64,000 nucleotides of DNA, taken from Petunia secreta (lineage: Eukaryota; Streptophyta; Magnoliopsida; Solanales; Solanaceae). The DNA lies in NCBI GenBank assembly GCA_029990175.1, contig JARKIP010000028.1, positions 9,116,501-9,180,500 of the forward strand. Direction: 5' to 3'. The position numbers and the translations under genes are program-made. A model generated the notes under the pieces. The model saw nothing but the letters and a program-made list of their open reading frames with translations. It ran no database searches and was not told the DNA's origin. Shown piece after piece: positions 12,419 to 22,596 of the stretch; position 1 is the first letter of the stretch; each line of letters opens with the position of its first letter.

Positions 12419-14245
12419 ATGAGTGCACCACTAGGACTACCAGAGGGTCAATCCATTACTAGGCCTCCACTGTTTAATGGTCAGCACTATAGCTTATGGA
12501 AAAATCGGATGGAAATCTATTTGAAAGCTGAAGACTACCAACTTTGGCAAATCACCATGAAAGGTCCATTGGTTCCTACTAAAGCAGGTGCTGAAGGTGC
12601 TAGGATCCCAAAAACGGAAGATGAATTCTATGCAGAGGATCTAAAGATGATGGAGAAAAATGCTAAGGCGATCAAAATACTATATTTTGGTCTCGGTTCT
12701 GATGAATATAACAGAATCTCCGGATGCACCTCTGCCAAAGAAATTTGGGACTCTCTGCAGCTAGCTCATGAAGGTACAAACCAGGTAAAGCAGTCCAGAA
12801 TTGAAATTTTAATGAGAAAATATGAATTGTTTTCTATGGATGAACAAGAATTAATAAAGGACATGTTTACTAGGTTTACTCATATTACTAATGAGCTTAA
12901 ATCCCTTGGAAAAGAATTTTCTTCTGAAGATTGTGTCAGGAAAATATTGAGGATATTGCCATCGTCGTGGGAGCCCAAAGTTACGGCTATTCAAGAAGCA
13001 AAGCAGATGGACAAGATGGCCATGGATGAGCTGATAGGAAATCTTCAAACATATGAACTCAGGAAAAATTCTCAGGCCAAGGAGGAACCAAAGAATGACC
13101 GAAGCTTAGTCTTGAAAGCAACAAAATATGATGATTCGGATTTGGATGAAGATGATTTTGCAATGATTGCTCGTAAATTCAAAAAGTTTCTGAAAAAGGG
13201 GAACTTCAACACAAAGAAAGGAAACACAAGCAGGTATAAGCCTACTGAAAAGGCTCAGTTTGATGGGTGCTATAAGTGTGGTAAATTTGATCATATGATC
13301 AAAGACTGTCCACTAAAGCAGGAGGAACAAAGAAAGGAACGTTCCACTGACCGTTCCAAGAGAAGGCAGAAATCAGCTTCTAAAGCCTTCAAAAAGGCTA
13401 TGATCGCTGCTTGGGGAGACACTTCTGATGAAGACTCTGAAATTGAGGATGATAGTGATGAGCTTGCCTTGATGGCCAAAAGTGATTCCGAATCTGATGA
13501 TGAATTCTCAGAGGTGAGTATCACTCAACTTAAAGCACATATTCATGATTTGTCTAAAAATAAAGTAGTTGATTTATTGCTTTCCTTAATGGATGAGTTC
13601 CAGATTGTGAGTGCTCATAGAAATGAATTAGCTTCTACTGTGTCAAGTTTAGAATCTGATTGCAAGTATTTGCAAAGAACCGAAATTGAACTTGAACAGG
13701 CTAATAAAGTGCTCAAGGAAGAAAATTGTAAACTGGATGGAACAGTTTCATCTCTGAATGATGAAATACATGAGCTTAAAAAATCTCTATATGTGAGTAA
13801 GAGTCATGTGAACGCTGATCAAGTAAGTAGTGAATCTGGTATGGATACTCTGAAAATTAAGTTAAACAATGAAGTTGAAAAGAATAAAGAGCTACAAGAA
13901 AATCTGAAAAATGTGAATGATGAACTTGCGATGATCAAAAAGTGGAACAAGTCCACTGAAGCGTTAAACTGGCTCAATGAACATCACAATAGAAGTCGTA
14001 GTGGTCTGGGTTACAAAAGAGATCAGGTTAAATGGGATATTAATAGAAAATATGTAAATTTACCTGAATATCGCTTATGTACTCATTGTGGACACACAGG
14101 TCACTACAGGTATGAATGTTTAGCTAGAATCAAGGCTCTTGAAAAAAATGAAAATATTGTTAGATGGGTTAGAAAAGATATGATGTTTCCTGTTACTAGA
14201 AGAAAGGGACCCAAACTGGTTTGGGTTCCTAAGTCTAATGCTTAG
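12419..14245 (+). CDS. gag: Gag polyprotein of the Sirevirus-type element
   Basis: 608 aa, starting at the ATG at 12419, 45 bp after the primer site. N-terminal copia-type Gag (UBN2-like) region begins PPLFNGQHYSLWKNRMEIYL. First CCHC knuckle CYKCGKFDHMIKDC at aa 284-297. Then a Ser/Asp/Glu-rich acidic stretch, a coiled coil at about aa 390-520, and a second knuckle CTHCGHTGHYRYEC at about aa 554-567. Two widely spaced knuckles and a long C-terminal extension are typical of Sireviruses. Gag packages element RNA in cytoplasmic particles. The stop codon overlaps an ATG of the pol frame (ATGCTTAG). The reading frame is intact. Confidence 0.92.
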   Translation: MSAPLGLPEGQSITRPPLFNGQHYSLWKNRMEIYLKAEDYQLWQITMKGPLVPTKAGAEGARIPKTEDEFYAEDLKMMEKNAKAIKILYFGLGSDEYNRISGCTSAKEIWDSLQLAHEGTNQVKQSRIEILMRKYELFSMDEQELIKDMFTRFTHITNELKSLGKEFSSEDCVRKILRILPSSWEPKVTAIQEAKQMDKMAMDELIGNLQTYELRKNSQAKEEPKNDRSLVLKATKYDDSDLDEDDFAMIARKFKKFLKKGNFNTKKGNTSRYKPTEKAQFDGCYKCGKFDHMIKDCPLKQEEQRKERSTDRSKRRQKSASKAFKKAMIAAWGDTSDEDSEIEDDSDELALMAKSDSESDDEFSEVSITQLKAHIHDLSKNKVVDLLLSLMDEFQIVSAHRNELASTVSSLESDCKYLQRTEIELEQANKVLKEENCKLDGTVSSLNDEIHELKKSLYVSKSHVNADQVSSESGMDTLKIKLNNEVEKNKELQENLKNVNDELAMIKKWNKSTEALNWLNEHHNRSRSGLGYKRDQVKWDINRKYVNLPEYRLCTHCGHTGHYRYECLARIKALEKNENIVRWVRKDMMFPVTRRKGPKLVWVPKSNA

Positions 14246-17200
14246 TTTATTTTTGCAGGCTAAGGTGAGAGAAAGCAACCAATTATGGTATTTGGATAGC
14301 GGTTGCTCTAGGCATATGACAGGGAACAAGAAAAATTTTCTCTCACTGACGGCCTTTGATGGAGGGAGTGTGTCCTTTGGAGATGGCAAAAGAGGTGAAA
14401 TAATTGGTATAGGTAAGGTAGGTAAGTCACTCTCTCACTATATAGATAATGTGTATTTGGTTGATGGTTTAAAACATAACTTGCTAAGCATTTCACAATT
14501 ATGTGACCGTGGGAACAAAGTGGAATTTACTTCTAACGGTTGCAAAATTGTGAACAACAAATCTGGAAAAATTGTGTTGTGTGGGAAGAGGCAGAATAAT
14601 GTTTATAAAGTGTGTATTCTTTCACTTCCTGAAAATGAATTAACTTGCTTGAGTGTTCTTGATGATAACTCAATCCTTTGGCACAAACGCTTAGGGCATG
14701 CTAGTTTATCCTTGCTGAATAAATTAATAAAAAGGGATCTTGTTATTGGACTTCCATCAATTAAATTTGAAAATGACAAGATATGTGATGCATGTGCCAA
14801 AGGCAAGCAAGTTAAGTCATCTTTTAAGTCAAAAAGTGTCGTTAGCACTTCAAAACCTCTTGAGCTGTTACATATGGATCTCTGTGGTCCTATGAGAATT
14901 GTCAGTCGTGGAGGTAAGAAGTTTGTGCTTGTAATTGTCGATGATTTTTCTCGCTATACATGGACTTTCTTTCTATCCTCTAAAGATGAATCATTTGATG
15001 TGTTTGAGATTTTCGCAAGAAAGATTCAAAGAAAGCTAGAAAGTCATCTGGTACGTATTCGTTCTGATCATGGCACTGAATTTGAGAATACTAAGTTCAC
15101 TAAATATTGCAATGAACATGGAATAGATCATAACTTCTCAGCCCCTAGGACTCCACAACAAAATGGTGTTGTAGAGAGAAAAAATAGGACACTAGAAGAT
15201 ATGTCTAGAACAATGCTTATTGCTAGTGGTCTTCCAAAGAGCTTTTGGGCTGAATCGGTGAACACAGCATGTTATATCATAAATAGGTGCATGATTAGAC
15301 CATTGTTGCATAAAACTCCTTATGAACTTTTGAAAGGCAGAAAACCTAATGTTAAGCATCTTAGAATTTTTGGTTGTAAATGTTTTGTGCATAATAATGG
15401 TAAAAATGCCTTAGGAAAGTTTGATGAGAGAAGTGATGAAGGAGTATTTTTGGGATACTCATCACAGAGCAAAGCATATAAGATTTATAACAAAAGAACA
15501 AAGCGTGTTGAAGAAAGCATTCATGTTATATTTGATGAATCTATTGCTTTTGCTGAAGAGTATGTGCAGGATGATGATGATATTGAGATTGGCCTGAACC
15601 AAGTCTCAAGTGAGAATGATGTCACAAACATTCAGCTTGATGGAACAGTCGAAGGAACAGCTCCTGAAACTGGTCCATCAGCATCTGAGTGCGATCTGGA
15701 ACAAACAGGTTTTGGAACTGAACCTAGTGTTGGAACAGGTTCAACAACTGTTCCAGATTCTGAACAAAGTAATCAAAATGATGATCCCACACAGCAGCTC
15801 ACCTTACGCCCTTGGAAGCACCAAAGCTCACACCCTCTGGATCAAATTATTACTGATTTAAATAAAGGGATCCAGACTCGAGCTTCTTCTTTGAAAAATT
15901 TTTGTGCTTTTCTGCTTTCTTGTCTTATGTTGAACCTAACAATTATGTTGAGGCATTGCAGGACCCCGACTGGGTGTTGGCTATGCAGGATGAGCTGAAC
16001 CAATTTGAGAGAAATAAAGTGTGTCATCTTGTACCTAGACCTAAGGATCGCACAGTGATAGGTACAAAATGGGTGTTTAGAAACAAAATGGATGAGTTAG
16101 GAACAGTCACTAGAAATAAAGCACGACTTGTGGCACAAGGTTACAATCAAGAAGAAGGTTTAGACTTTGAAGAAACCTTTGCCCCAGTTGCAAGAATGGA
16201 GGCGATCGGGATGCTCATAGCGTTTGCTGCTCATATGGAGTTCAAGCTCTACCAAATGGATGTCAAAAGTGCCTTCCTGAATGGGTACTTAAAAGAAGAG
16301 GTATTTGTGCGCCAACCCCCTGGTTTTGAAAGTCAAGAATTTCCTGATCATGTTTTTAAATTGGATAAAGCTTTGTATGGTTTAAAACAAGCTCCTAGAG
16401 CTTGGTATGAGCGTCTATCCAAGTTTTTAATGGAAAATGGATTTCAAAGAGGGAAAATTGATAATACTTTATTTCTTAAAAGCAAAGGGAAAAATCTTTT
16501 AGTTGTACAAATTTATGTAGATGACATTATTTTTGGTGCAACTAATGAAGATTTGTGCAAAGAATTTTCCTTGTTGATGAGGAGTGAATTTGAGATGAGT
16601 ATGATGGGCGAGCTTAATTTTTTCTTAGGCTTACAAATTAAACAACTCTCAAATGGAACTATGATTCATCAACAAAAGTATATTAAAGATTTGCTTAAGA
16701 AATATAGTATGGAAACAGCCAAGTCTATAGACACACCCATCTCTACTGCTACTAAATTAGACTTGGATGAAAATGGAAAATCTGTGGATGAAAGGACTTT
16801 TAGAGGAATGATAGGATCACTTCTTTACCTTACTGCTAGTAGACCGGATATCGTCTTTAGTGTTGGATTATGTGCTAGATTTCAGTCATCACCTAAAGAA
16901 TCACATATGAAAGCAGTGAAACGAATCTTGAGATACTTGAAAGGATCACATGATTTGTGCTTATGGTATCCGAAAGGATGCTCTTTTGATCTAGTAGGGT
17001 ATGCAGATGCAGATTATGCTGGCTTTTTGGTTGACAGAAAAAGTACTTCAGGTATGGCTCACTTTCTAGGTTCTTGTTTAATTTCTTGGGCAACCAAGAA
17101 ACAAAATTCAGTTGCGCTATCCACAGCAGAAGCTGAGTATGTAGCTGCTGCATCTTGTTGTGCTCAACTGTTGTGGATAAAACAACAATTAAAGGACTAT

Positions 17201-17467
17201 GGAATTGATGCTGGATGTGTGCCTATTTTTTGTGACAATACAAGTGCAATAAGTATTGCAAAAAATCCATGTCAACATAAAAGGACAAAACACATTGACA
17301 TCAGGCATCATTTTTTGAGGGATAATGTGGAAAAAGGGTTCATATCTATGAATTTTTGCAAAACAGAAAATCAAATTGCAGACATTTTTACCAAGGCGCT
17401 AAGTAGAGAATATTTTGAGAAAAATAGATTGGAACTTGGAATGATAAAAAATTACTTGAGTTCTTAA
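14238..17467 (+). pseudogene. pol: Pol: protease, integrase, reverse transcriptase, RNase H, with one frameshift
   Basis: First frame 14238-15998: protease motif LDSGCSRHMTG near 14290, GAG-pre-integrase H-H-C-C zinc finger (LWHKRLGHAS to CDACAKGK), integrase D-D-E (HMDLCGP, SDHGTEFEN, NGVVERKNRT). Second frame from about 15902 to 17467: reverse transcriptase with [33 protein letters not shown] and YVDD (16514-16525), then RNase H ([29 protein letters not shown]) ending [11 protein letters not shown]. The frames change in the T-run at 15906-15912, consistent with one lost base. Pol would copy element RNA and integrate it. The active-site motifs all survive, so the break is recent or a sequencing error. 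Confidence 0.92.
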
Positions 17468-17776
17468 GAAAGTGATTTTTTTTCCCTCAATGATTGGCTA
17501 GAAGGTGCTATTCTTGGATTTATATCAGTCTTACAGTGTTATCAAATTTTAGAATTTTATCGAACTCAATTTCTGTACTGTGAAAAGTATACTCACGTGT
17601 CATGAGATTTCGTTTTCTTGCTAATGTCTATTGATATTGCCCTTATTTTCCTAGATTGAAGCACGTACAGCGAGCATGAAACAGGTAATGGAACTGGTAT
17701 ATTTCTCAAAATTTTAAAGCTTTTGCATAACTCTATTCAATTCTTTTTCAGAATATTGTTTACCAATAAAAAAAAA

Positions 17777-17807
<31 letters not shown>

Positions 17808-18070
17808 TAGAAAAAGAAAAAGAAAAGAAAAATCAGTCTCCTTATAACCCAAAAGTGCACGTTACTTCAACCAACCAAACACTCTTAAACCCATTGTCTT
17901 CTTTTCATCAACTCCCAAAACTCTTAAACTTCTAAGAATGGTGAAGCAAGGAAGAAACACCACCTCTTTTAACAGACTCAAACCCACACCAAAAACCCCC
18001 CATTACCAAATCACCCAAAAACCCTACCACTACCCAAACCCAAAACTATTGTTGTAAGGTTGGACAGCGT
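17468..18070 (+). other. pol to envelope-like spacer with poly(A)-rich tract
   Basis: No long ORF. An A-rich tract lies at 17768-17830. From 17938 an ATG opens a short Pro/Thr/Lys-rich frame (MVKQGRNTTSFNRLKPTPKT) that stops near 18056 and probably belongs to the N terminus of the envelope-like ORF, displaced by an indel. Confidence 0.5.
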
Positions 18071-19428
18071 TTGGAGAAAAACTTTGATGAGATGGATTCT
18101 ATCAAGAGCAAGCCAAAAAATTCAGAAAACTTTGCCAAAATTGGGAATGAAACTACTGCGTTGATCGAGGGGGAAATTTCTTCTACCACCAAAAAGTCTC
18201 TCTTAGAGAAAGTGCTGATCATGGCTGAAGAAATACAAGTAAGTCGCTCTACCCCTACTGATCACTGTAATGTGCATGTTGCTACTTTATGTGAGAGTTT
18301 GAATGAGATAGAAGGAGAAGACATCGAGGGGGAAGGGAGTGAGGAAACTGATTCTGAATTTAATGATTCTCTAGCACAATCTGAAGAACACCTTGAAAAT
18401 AGTGTTGACGGAGAATCTGCTGATAGCGTTGAGAGTTTTGGTGATGATACATTGTTGATTGCTCTAAAAAACTCAAAGAGGAAAATTAATTCATCTGATT
18501 CCCAATTCCCTGTGAAGAAAAGAGCCATCATCAATGCTAAAACTAACGAGATGGCAAAGGATAGGAGGACTGAATTTCTTAGAAGAACAGTTTTAAGAGG
18601 CAAAATCATTCATGAATCTGATGAAAAATATAATTTTTTATAAATTGCACAGTGACTCGTGGTGTTGTGAGAAGCATGGTGAATAAAAAGAAATTTTACT
18701 TTGATGCTAAAAAGTTGGGTGCAATTTTAAAAATTCCATGTGATGGATTCTCTGAATATAAAAAGCAGGGCTGGCCGTACTTTGATGATCCCTTGGTTGT
18801 TGTTGATATCACTAGGAAGTTCTCTGGAGACATAGAACTAGATGAGGCTCGGAAAGTCTTCAAAAGAGAGATGACACATTTCCATCAACACTTGTTTTCC
18901 TTTGTGATAAGAAATATTGTACCTCGAAGTGAGGGACGAGGTGAGGCTACTTACCTTGATCTTACTTTAATGGAATTTCTTGAGAGTGGGCAGGCTATCA
19001 ATTTTCCAAGTCTTATGGTACAACATATTGCTAAGGTGGCTACTTCAAAAAGGAAATCACATCCCCTACCTTATGGTTTTCTTCTTGCCAAAGTTTTTGA
19101 ATATTTTGAGGTTCCCAATTTGTGTTTTCTCTCTGCTGGACATACTGATAAGTTGCTCATTAGTTCTATGCCTGTTGGTGGAAAGAAAGGCAACAAAAAG
19201 TCTTATGTTGTTGATCCCAGCAGTAGCCGAGTAAATGATGGTGAGATTGCAGTCCTGAAAAGGGAAATTGTTGAGCTCCGTGATGAAAACGCTATCCAGC
19301 GAGACCTACTATTCAGATTGAATGACAAATTTGAGGAGGCACAGGTGCAGCAGGCTAAGAGATATCAGGACTTTATTACTATGGTTCAAAGTGTTCTCCA
19401 AAAGTCTACCCATCCTGTCCAGCCGTGA
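18071..19428 (+). pseudogene. Sirevirus envelope-like protein ORF, split by a frame break
   Basis: Two frames: 18071-18643 (acidic, low-complexity, with a basic patch PVKKRAIINAK) and 18652-19428, which starts in the middle of the protein and is the conserved part. The latter has ITRKFSGDIELDEARKVFKR, EATYLDLTLMEFLESGQAI, INFPSLMVQHIAKVA and LPYGFLLAKVFEYF, the hallmark blocks of the envelope-like protein of SIRE1-type elements. It ends in a coiled coil (EIAVLKREIVELRDENA). The frame shifts near 18634-18645, consistent with one extra base. The function in plants is unproven; these proteins are called envelope-like by position. There is no clear signal peptide or membrane anchor in what I can read. 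Confidence 0.8.
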
Positions 19429-19867
19429 ACCTATTTTATCCTTTGTTAGAATTCTGAATTTTTTTTGAACAGTTGTTATGCATTACGCTTTTTACTTTTG
19501 GGAAAGATTGCTTCTGTTGAACTGCTTGCTAACTATTGCAACTTTTTAGGATGGCCAATATCAATAGATTGACGCTTGAGAAAATCGTCTTGTGTTACAT
19601 GTGTTTGGCGCCCAAGTGGCGGTGAGTTAGATAAAGTAATATTTTAGATGCTTCTACTAATAGAATGTCTCAGGTTGGTGCTTTTCGATGATGCCAAAAG
19701 GGGGAAGAAATATGTGCTTGAGTTCTTGAGTTAAGTGTTTAACTTTCTAAGTTCTTTTTAATTTTCTTTAAAAGATTCTCTTGCTTAAGTGTGCTGTTGG
19801 TACTTTGGTAAATTAAAATTGCTATAGTTGTCAAAACGGGAACAAGCACATTTAATTTGTCATCATC
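19429..19867 (+). other. 3' untranslated region of the Sirevirus-type element
   Basis: No ORF. It ends at the polypurine tract. It contains short G-rich runs (AAAAGGGGGAAG near 19693) resembling extra polypurine tracts, a common Sirevirus trait. Confidence 0.6.
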
Positions 19868-19879
19868 AAAAAGGGGGAA
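19868..19879 (+). other. polypurine tract
   Basis: AAAAAGGGGGAA two bases before the 3' LTR; primes plus-strand DNA synthesis. Confidence 0.9.
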
Positions 19880-19881
19880 TT

Positions 19882-20904
19882 TGTTGTATATATGATATTT
19901 TGATGATGATAAATTAAATGTACTTGTAAATATTTTAGCTATAGGTTTTGACAGTTGGTAATCTTGAATTGGGTTCCAGGGATTTGTTTTTGAAATAATA
20001 TGTGAGCTATTTTTATGTTGTGGGATAAGTCTTATGGATAGGTTGAGATAACTGATCTTGATGATATATCTCGTTCAAGAGTTGAATTAAGTAATCTGAT
20101 TATTCTTAAATTGAGTAATCTGATTAGTTCAAGAGTTGGCCATAAAGGAGGTTGAGTTGGAATAGAATTGTAGGAAATCTTATTTTGATAAGGATGGGAT
20201 TAATCTTATGAGCTGTATATTATTATCCCTAACCATGTTGGACTGTATTTTCTTTTTTATTTTCAGGTATTTTATTGCTATAAATACAGTTTGAACACAG
20301 GTTGGAAACTCACACATTCACCTACACTTCAAGCACACAAAGGCAGCTTATTATACTCAGGCAATAACCTGAAGTGTGGAACACGAGTTGGAACAGTTCT
20401 AAGTGTCTATTATTTCCATCTTCTGATACACTTGAGTCCATCTTAGTGAATGTATTAGGTTTGAATTGTAATCTCTTTCAGCTTACTTAGAAGCATTTTT
20501 GAGTTTGTTTTCTGAAGTTATTTTGGGTTCAAGCTAGGGGTAGTTTGAACGTGTAGCAACAGTCTAGGATTGTTGTAAAGGGCTTAGGATTAGGTCCTTA
20601 GGGTTACTCTTGTGATCCGAGTTTGGCTCGTTTGTTTAGTGGATTGGTTGAAATTCCCACAGAGGTGTGGGTCGTGGTTTTTTACACCTTTGAGCCAGGA
20701 TGTTTTCCACGTTAAAATCGCGTGTGCCTTGTCTAATTTTCTCTTTAATACTTTGTTAATTAATTGTTGGAACACCCGTTAGAACAGGTTCAAGTAAGCT
20801 GTTCCAACAAGTTAAGAAACTTAGATTAAATTCAAAGATAAGGTAAAATCGTTGTCGACCCAATTCAACCCCCCTTCTTGTGTCGAGTGTACTCTAAACT
20901 ATCA
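19882..20904 (+). repeat. 3' LTR (1023 bp)
   Basis: Near-identical to 11329-12360. It lacks a 9-bp repeat unit near 20570 and shows five base differences by hand alignment. It ends ACTATCA followed by GAAAG. Confidence 0.95.
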
Positions 20905-20909
20905 GAAAG

Positions 20910-21188
20910 TATGGCAATAATGATAATTCTTCATATTGAGTCTAATATAATGGCCTGAAAAAATAGGTTAATACTTGCCTGGTTCAAACAGGCTAAAGTA
21001 CTTGTGTAAATTGAGTAAAAATTTCCTAAAATATTCATGATTAGGATTCTGCAAAAAATTCCCGTCTAGTTCTACTTCTAGTAGGATACGTAACAAAAAT
21101 CACGGTATAAAAGTAACAAAACCTAACTAATTATTGTTATTCCTGCAACCAAATAGATCAGAAAAGACAATAAACAGAAGTATATTAT
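20910..21188. other. host DNA between the two copia elements
   Basis: Continuation of the TNL 3' flank after the insertion; AT-rich, no ORF. It may contain the rest of the TNL 3' UTR. Confidence 0.4.
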
Positions 21189-21192
21189 CAGT

Positions 21193-22039
21193 TGTTATGG
21201 GACAATCCCGAGCCCACAATTTACTTGTGTCTCCTTAAGAAATCTAACCCCCTCACAGTTGCCCAAGGTTCACGGGTTAATTTCTCCCAGGATGGAACGG
21301 GATAACAGTTCTACTGTAGCGACACTTCAAACAGTAGAACACTGCGAACTCAAAGAAAACGGAGCAAATCACACGACTTACTAAGACTTACTTAGTATGC
21401 AGAAAAGAGAGGAATGCAGTAAGAAGGTTTGTATTTCTGTGTTTCAGTGTGTGTTGAAATGTTGAAGACTGACCAGCTTATATAGCCATGGGAAATGGAA
21501 GGAAGAGTCACCACTGATGGCCACTAACACCACTAACACTGCCACTAATGGCACCTGAATTCATTGCCACTAATGGCTGAATTCACTAAATGTCAGTAAT
21601 GAGTAGTCCACTAATGAGAAAACGTGGGAGAGTGGGAGAACGTGGAGGAATAACTACGCTGGATTAATCAGATTAATCCATTCACATTTCTGTTACACAA
21701 ACAGATTAAATATTAAATATTAATAATAAAAAATATTAATGAATTAATATTTTTAGTTTTTGTTGGTCCAAAAAATTAAGTCAATCAATCATATCAATTG
21801 ACCGAAATCCGAAATCCGAAGCCGAAGCCGAAGCCGAGACGAGCGAGCGACGACGACGGCGCGAGGCTTCCCTTCTTCTCAACCCTTTTAAGAGCTAAGA
21901 GAAGTGAATTTGTATTTAAACCCAACAAAAGTCTTTTCCTCTACCAATATGAGAGAATGTGCATTTCCTTACTAAAAGGAACCTTTTCACCTTCCCACCC
22001 ATTTCCCATTCACACTCTATTTATTCCAAAATCCAAACA
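21193..22039 (-). repeat. 3' LTR of the second copia element
   Basis: On the minus strand it reads TGTTTGGATTTTGG... to ...GTCCCATAACA. A polypurine tract (ATGTGGGGGAT on minus) adjoins it at 22040-22050. TATA-like boxes on minus occur near 21905-21922 and 21472-21486. 21777-22039 matches the right-hand stub apart from a short (GCCGAA)n expansion and a few changes. Confidence 0.75.
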
Positions 22040-22596
22040 ATCCCCCACATGAATGGGGAATGGCTATATTGGAAATATGCATGACAGACTTGTGTGATTT
22101 GCAAGAAAGAACTAGTTGCATCGGGATAAGTAGGTTTCCCTTTGAACTTTCCGTAGTGAACATACATCGGATATACTCGGTCAATCGGTAGATTTGATAT
22201 CTTTGAACCGTTGAGCTTTGGTGTATACCTAGACAACGTATGTCACACAACTAACCCTTAACCGTCTTTGGTTCTCACTGTTGTGTTCGTTTCAGCCATG
22301 AACACCGCCTGGTTTCATAAGTACTTAGAGAACTTGCCATACCGAATTCTCCTTGAAGCGGCTTCCACTTCACACTTACATAGGTGATTTCTAAACGTGT
22401 AATCCTATAGATGTACACTGTTTGATAATTAAAATATCAAACTTAGACAATCATTAAAAAATGCCTCTAGCATTTTACCCTTGGTACTTGAACATTGTCT
22501 AATCATGAGAATGGACCAAACATTAACTGACAATGTTGGACCGTCAAACACGACTTTGTATTCTCCTTGAACCTAGTTCTTGGGATCTCCAGTCTC
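22040..22596 (-). other. 3' untranslated part of the second copia element
   Basis: Between RNase H stop and LTR; no ORF worth calling. Polypurine tract at its left end. Confidence 0.6.

Larger units (their letters stand above)
11329..20904 (+). mobile_element. full-length Ty1/copia retrotransposon, Sirevirus (SIRE1-like) lineage
   Basis: 9576-bp element: LTRs of 1032 and 1023 bp with TG...CA ends, target duplication GAAAG at 11324-11328 and 20905-20909, primer site for initiator Met tRNA, gag with two zinc knuckles, pol in protease-integrase-RT-RNase H order (copia order), an extra envelope-like ORF, and a polypurine tract. By eye the LTRs differ by five substitutions and one 9-bp indel, so the insertion is recent. 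pol and the envelope-like ORF each carry a one-base frame break, so this copy is probably non-autonomous. It lies in the same orientation as the TNL. Confidence 0.95.

Noticed and set aside
14246..14258. TTTATTTTTGCAG as a 3' splice site within the Sirevirus-type element
   Set aside because: Attractive sequence, but no matching donor could be supported and copia gag-pol is usually unspliced; kept only as an option in the gag-pol finding.
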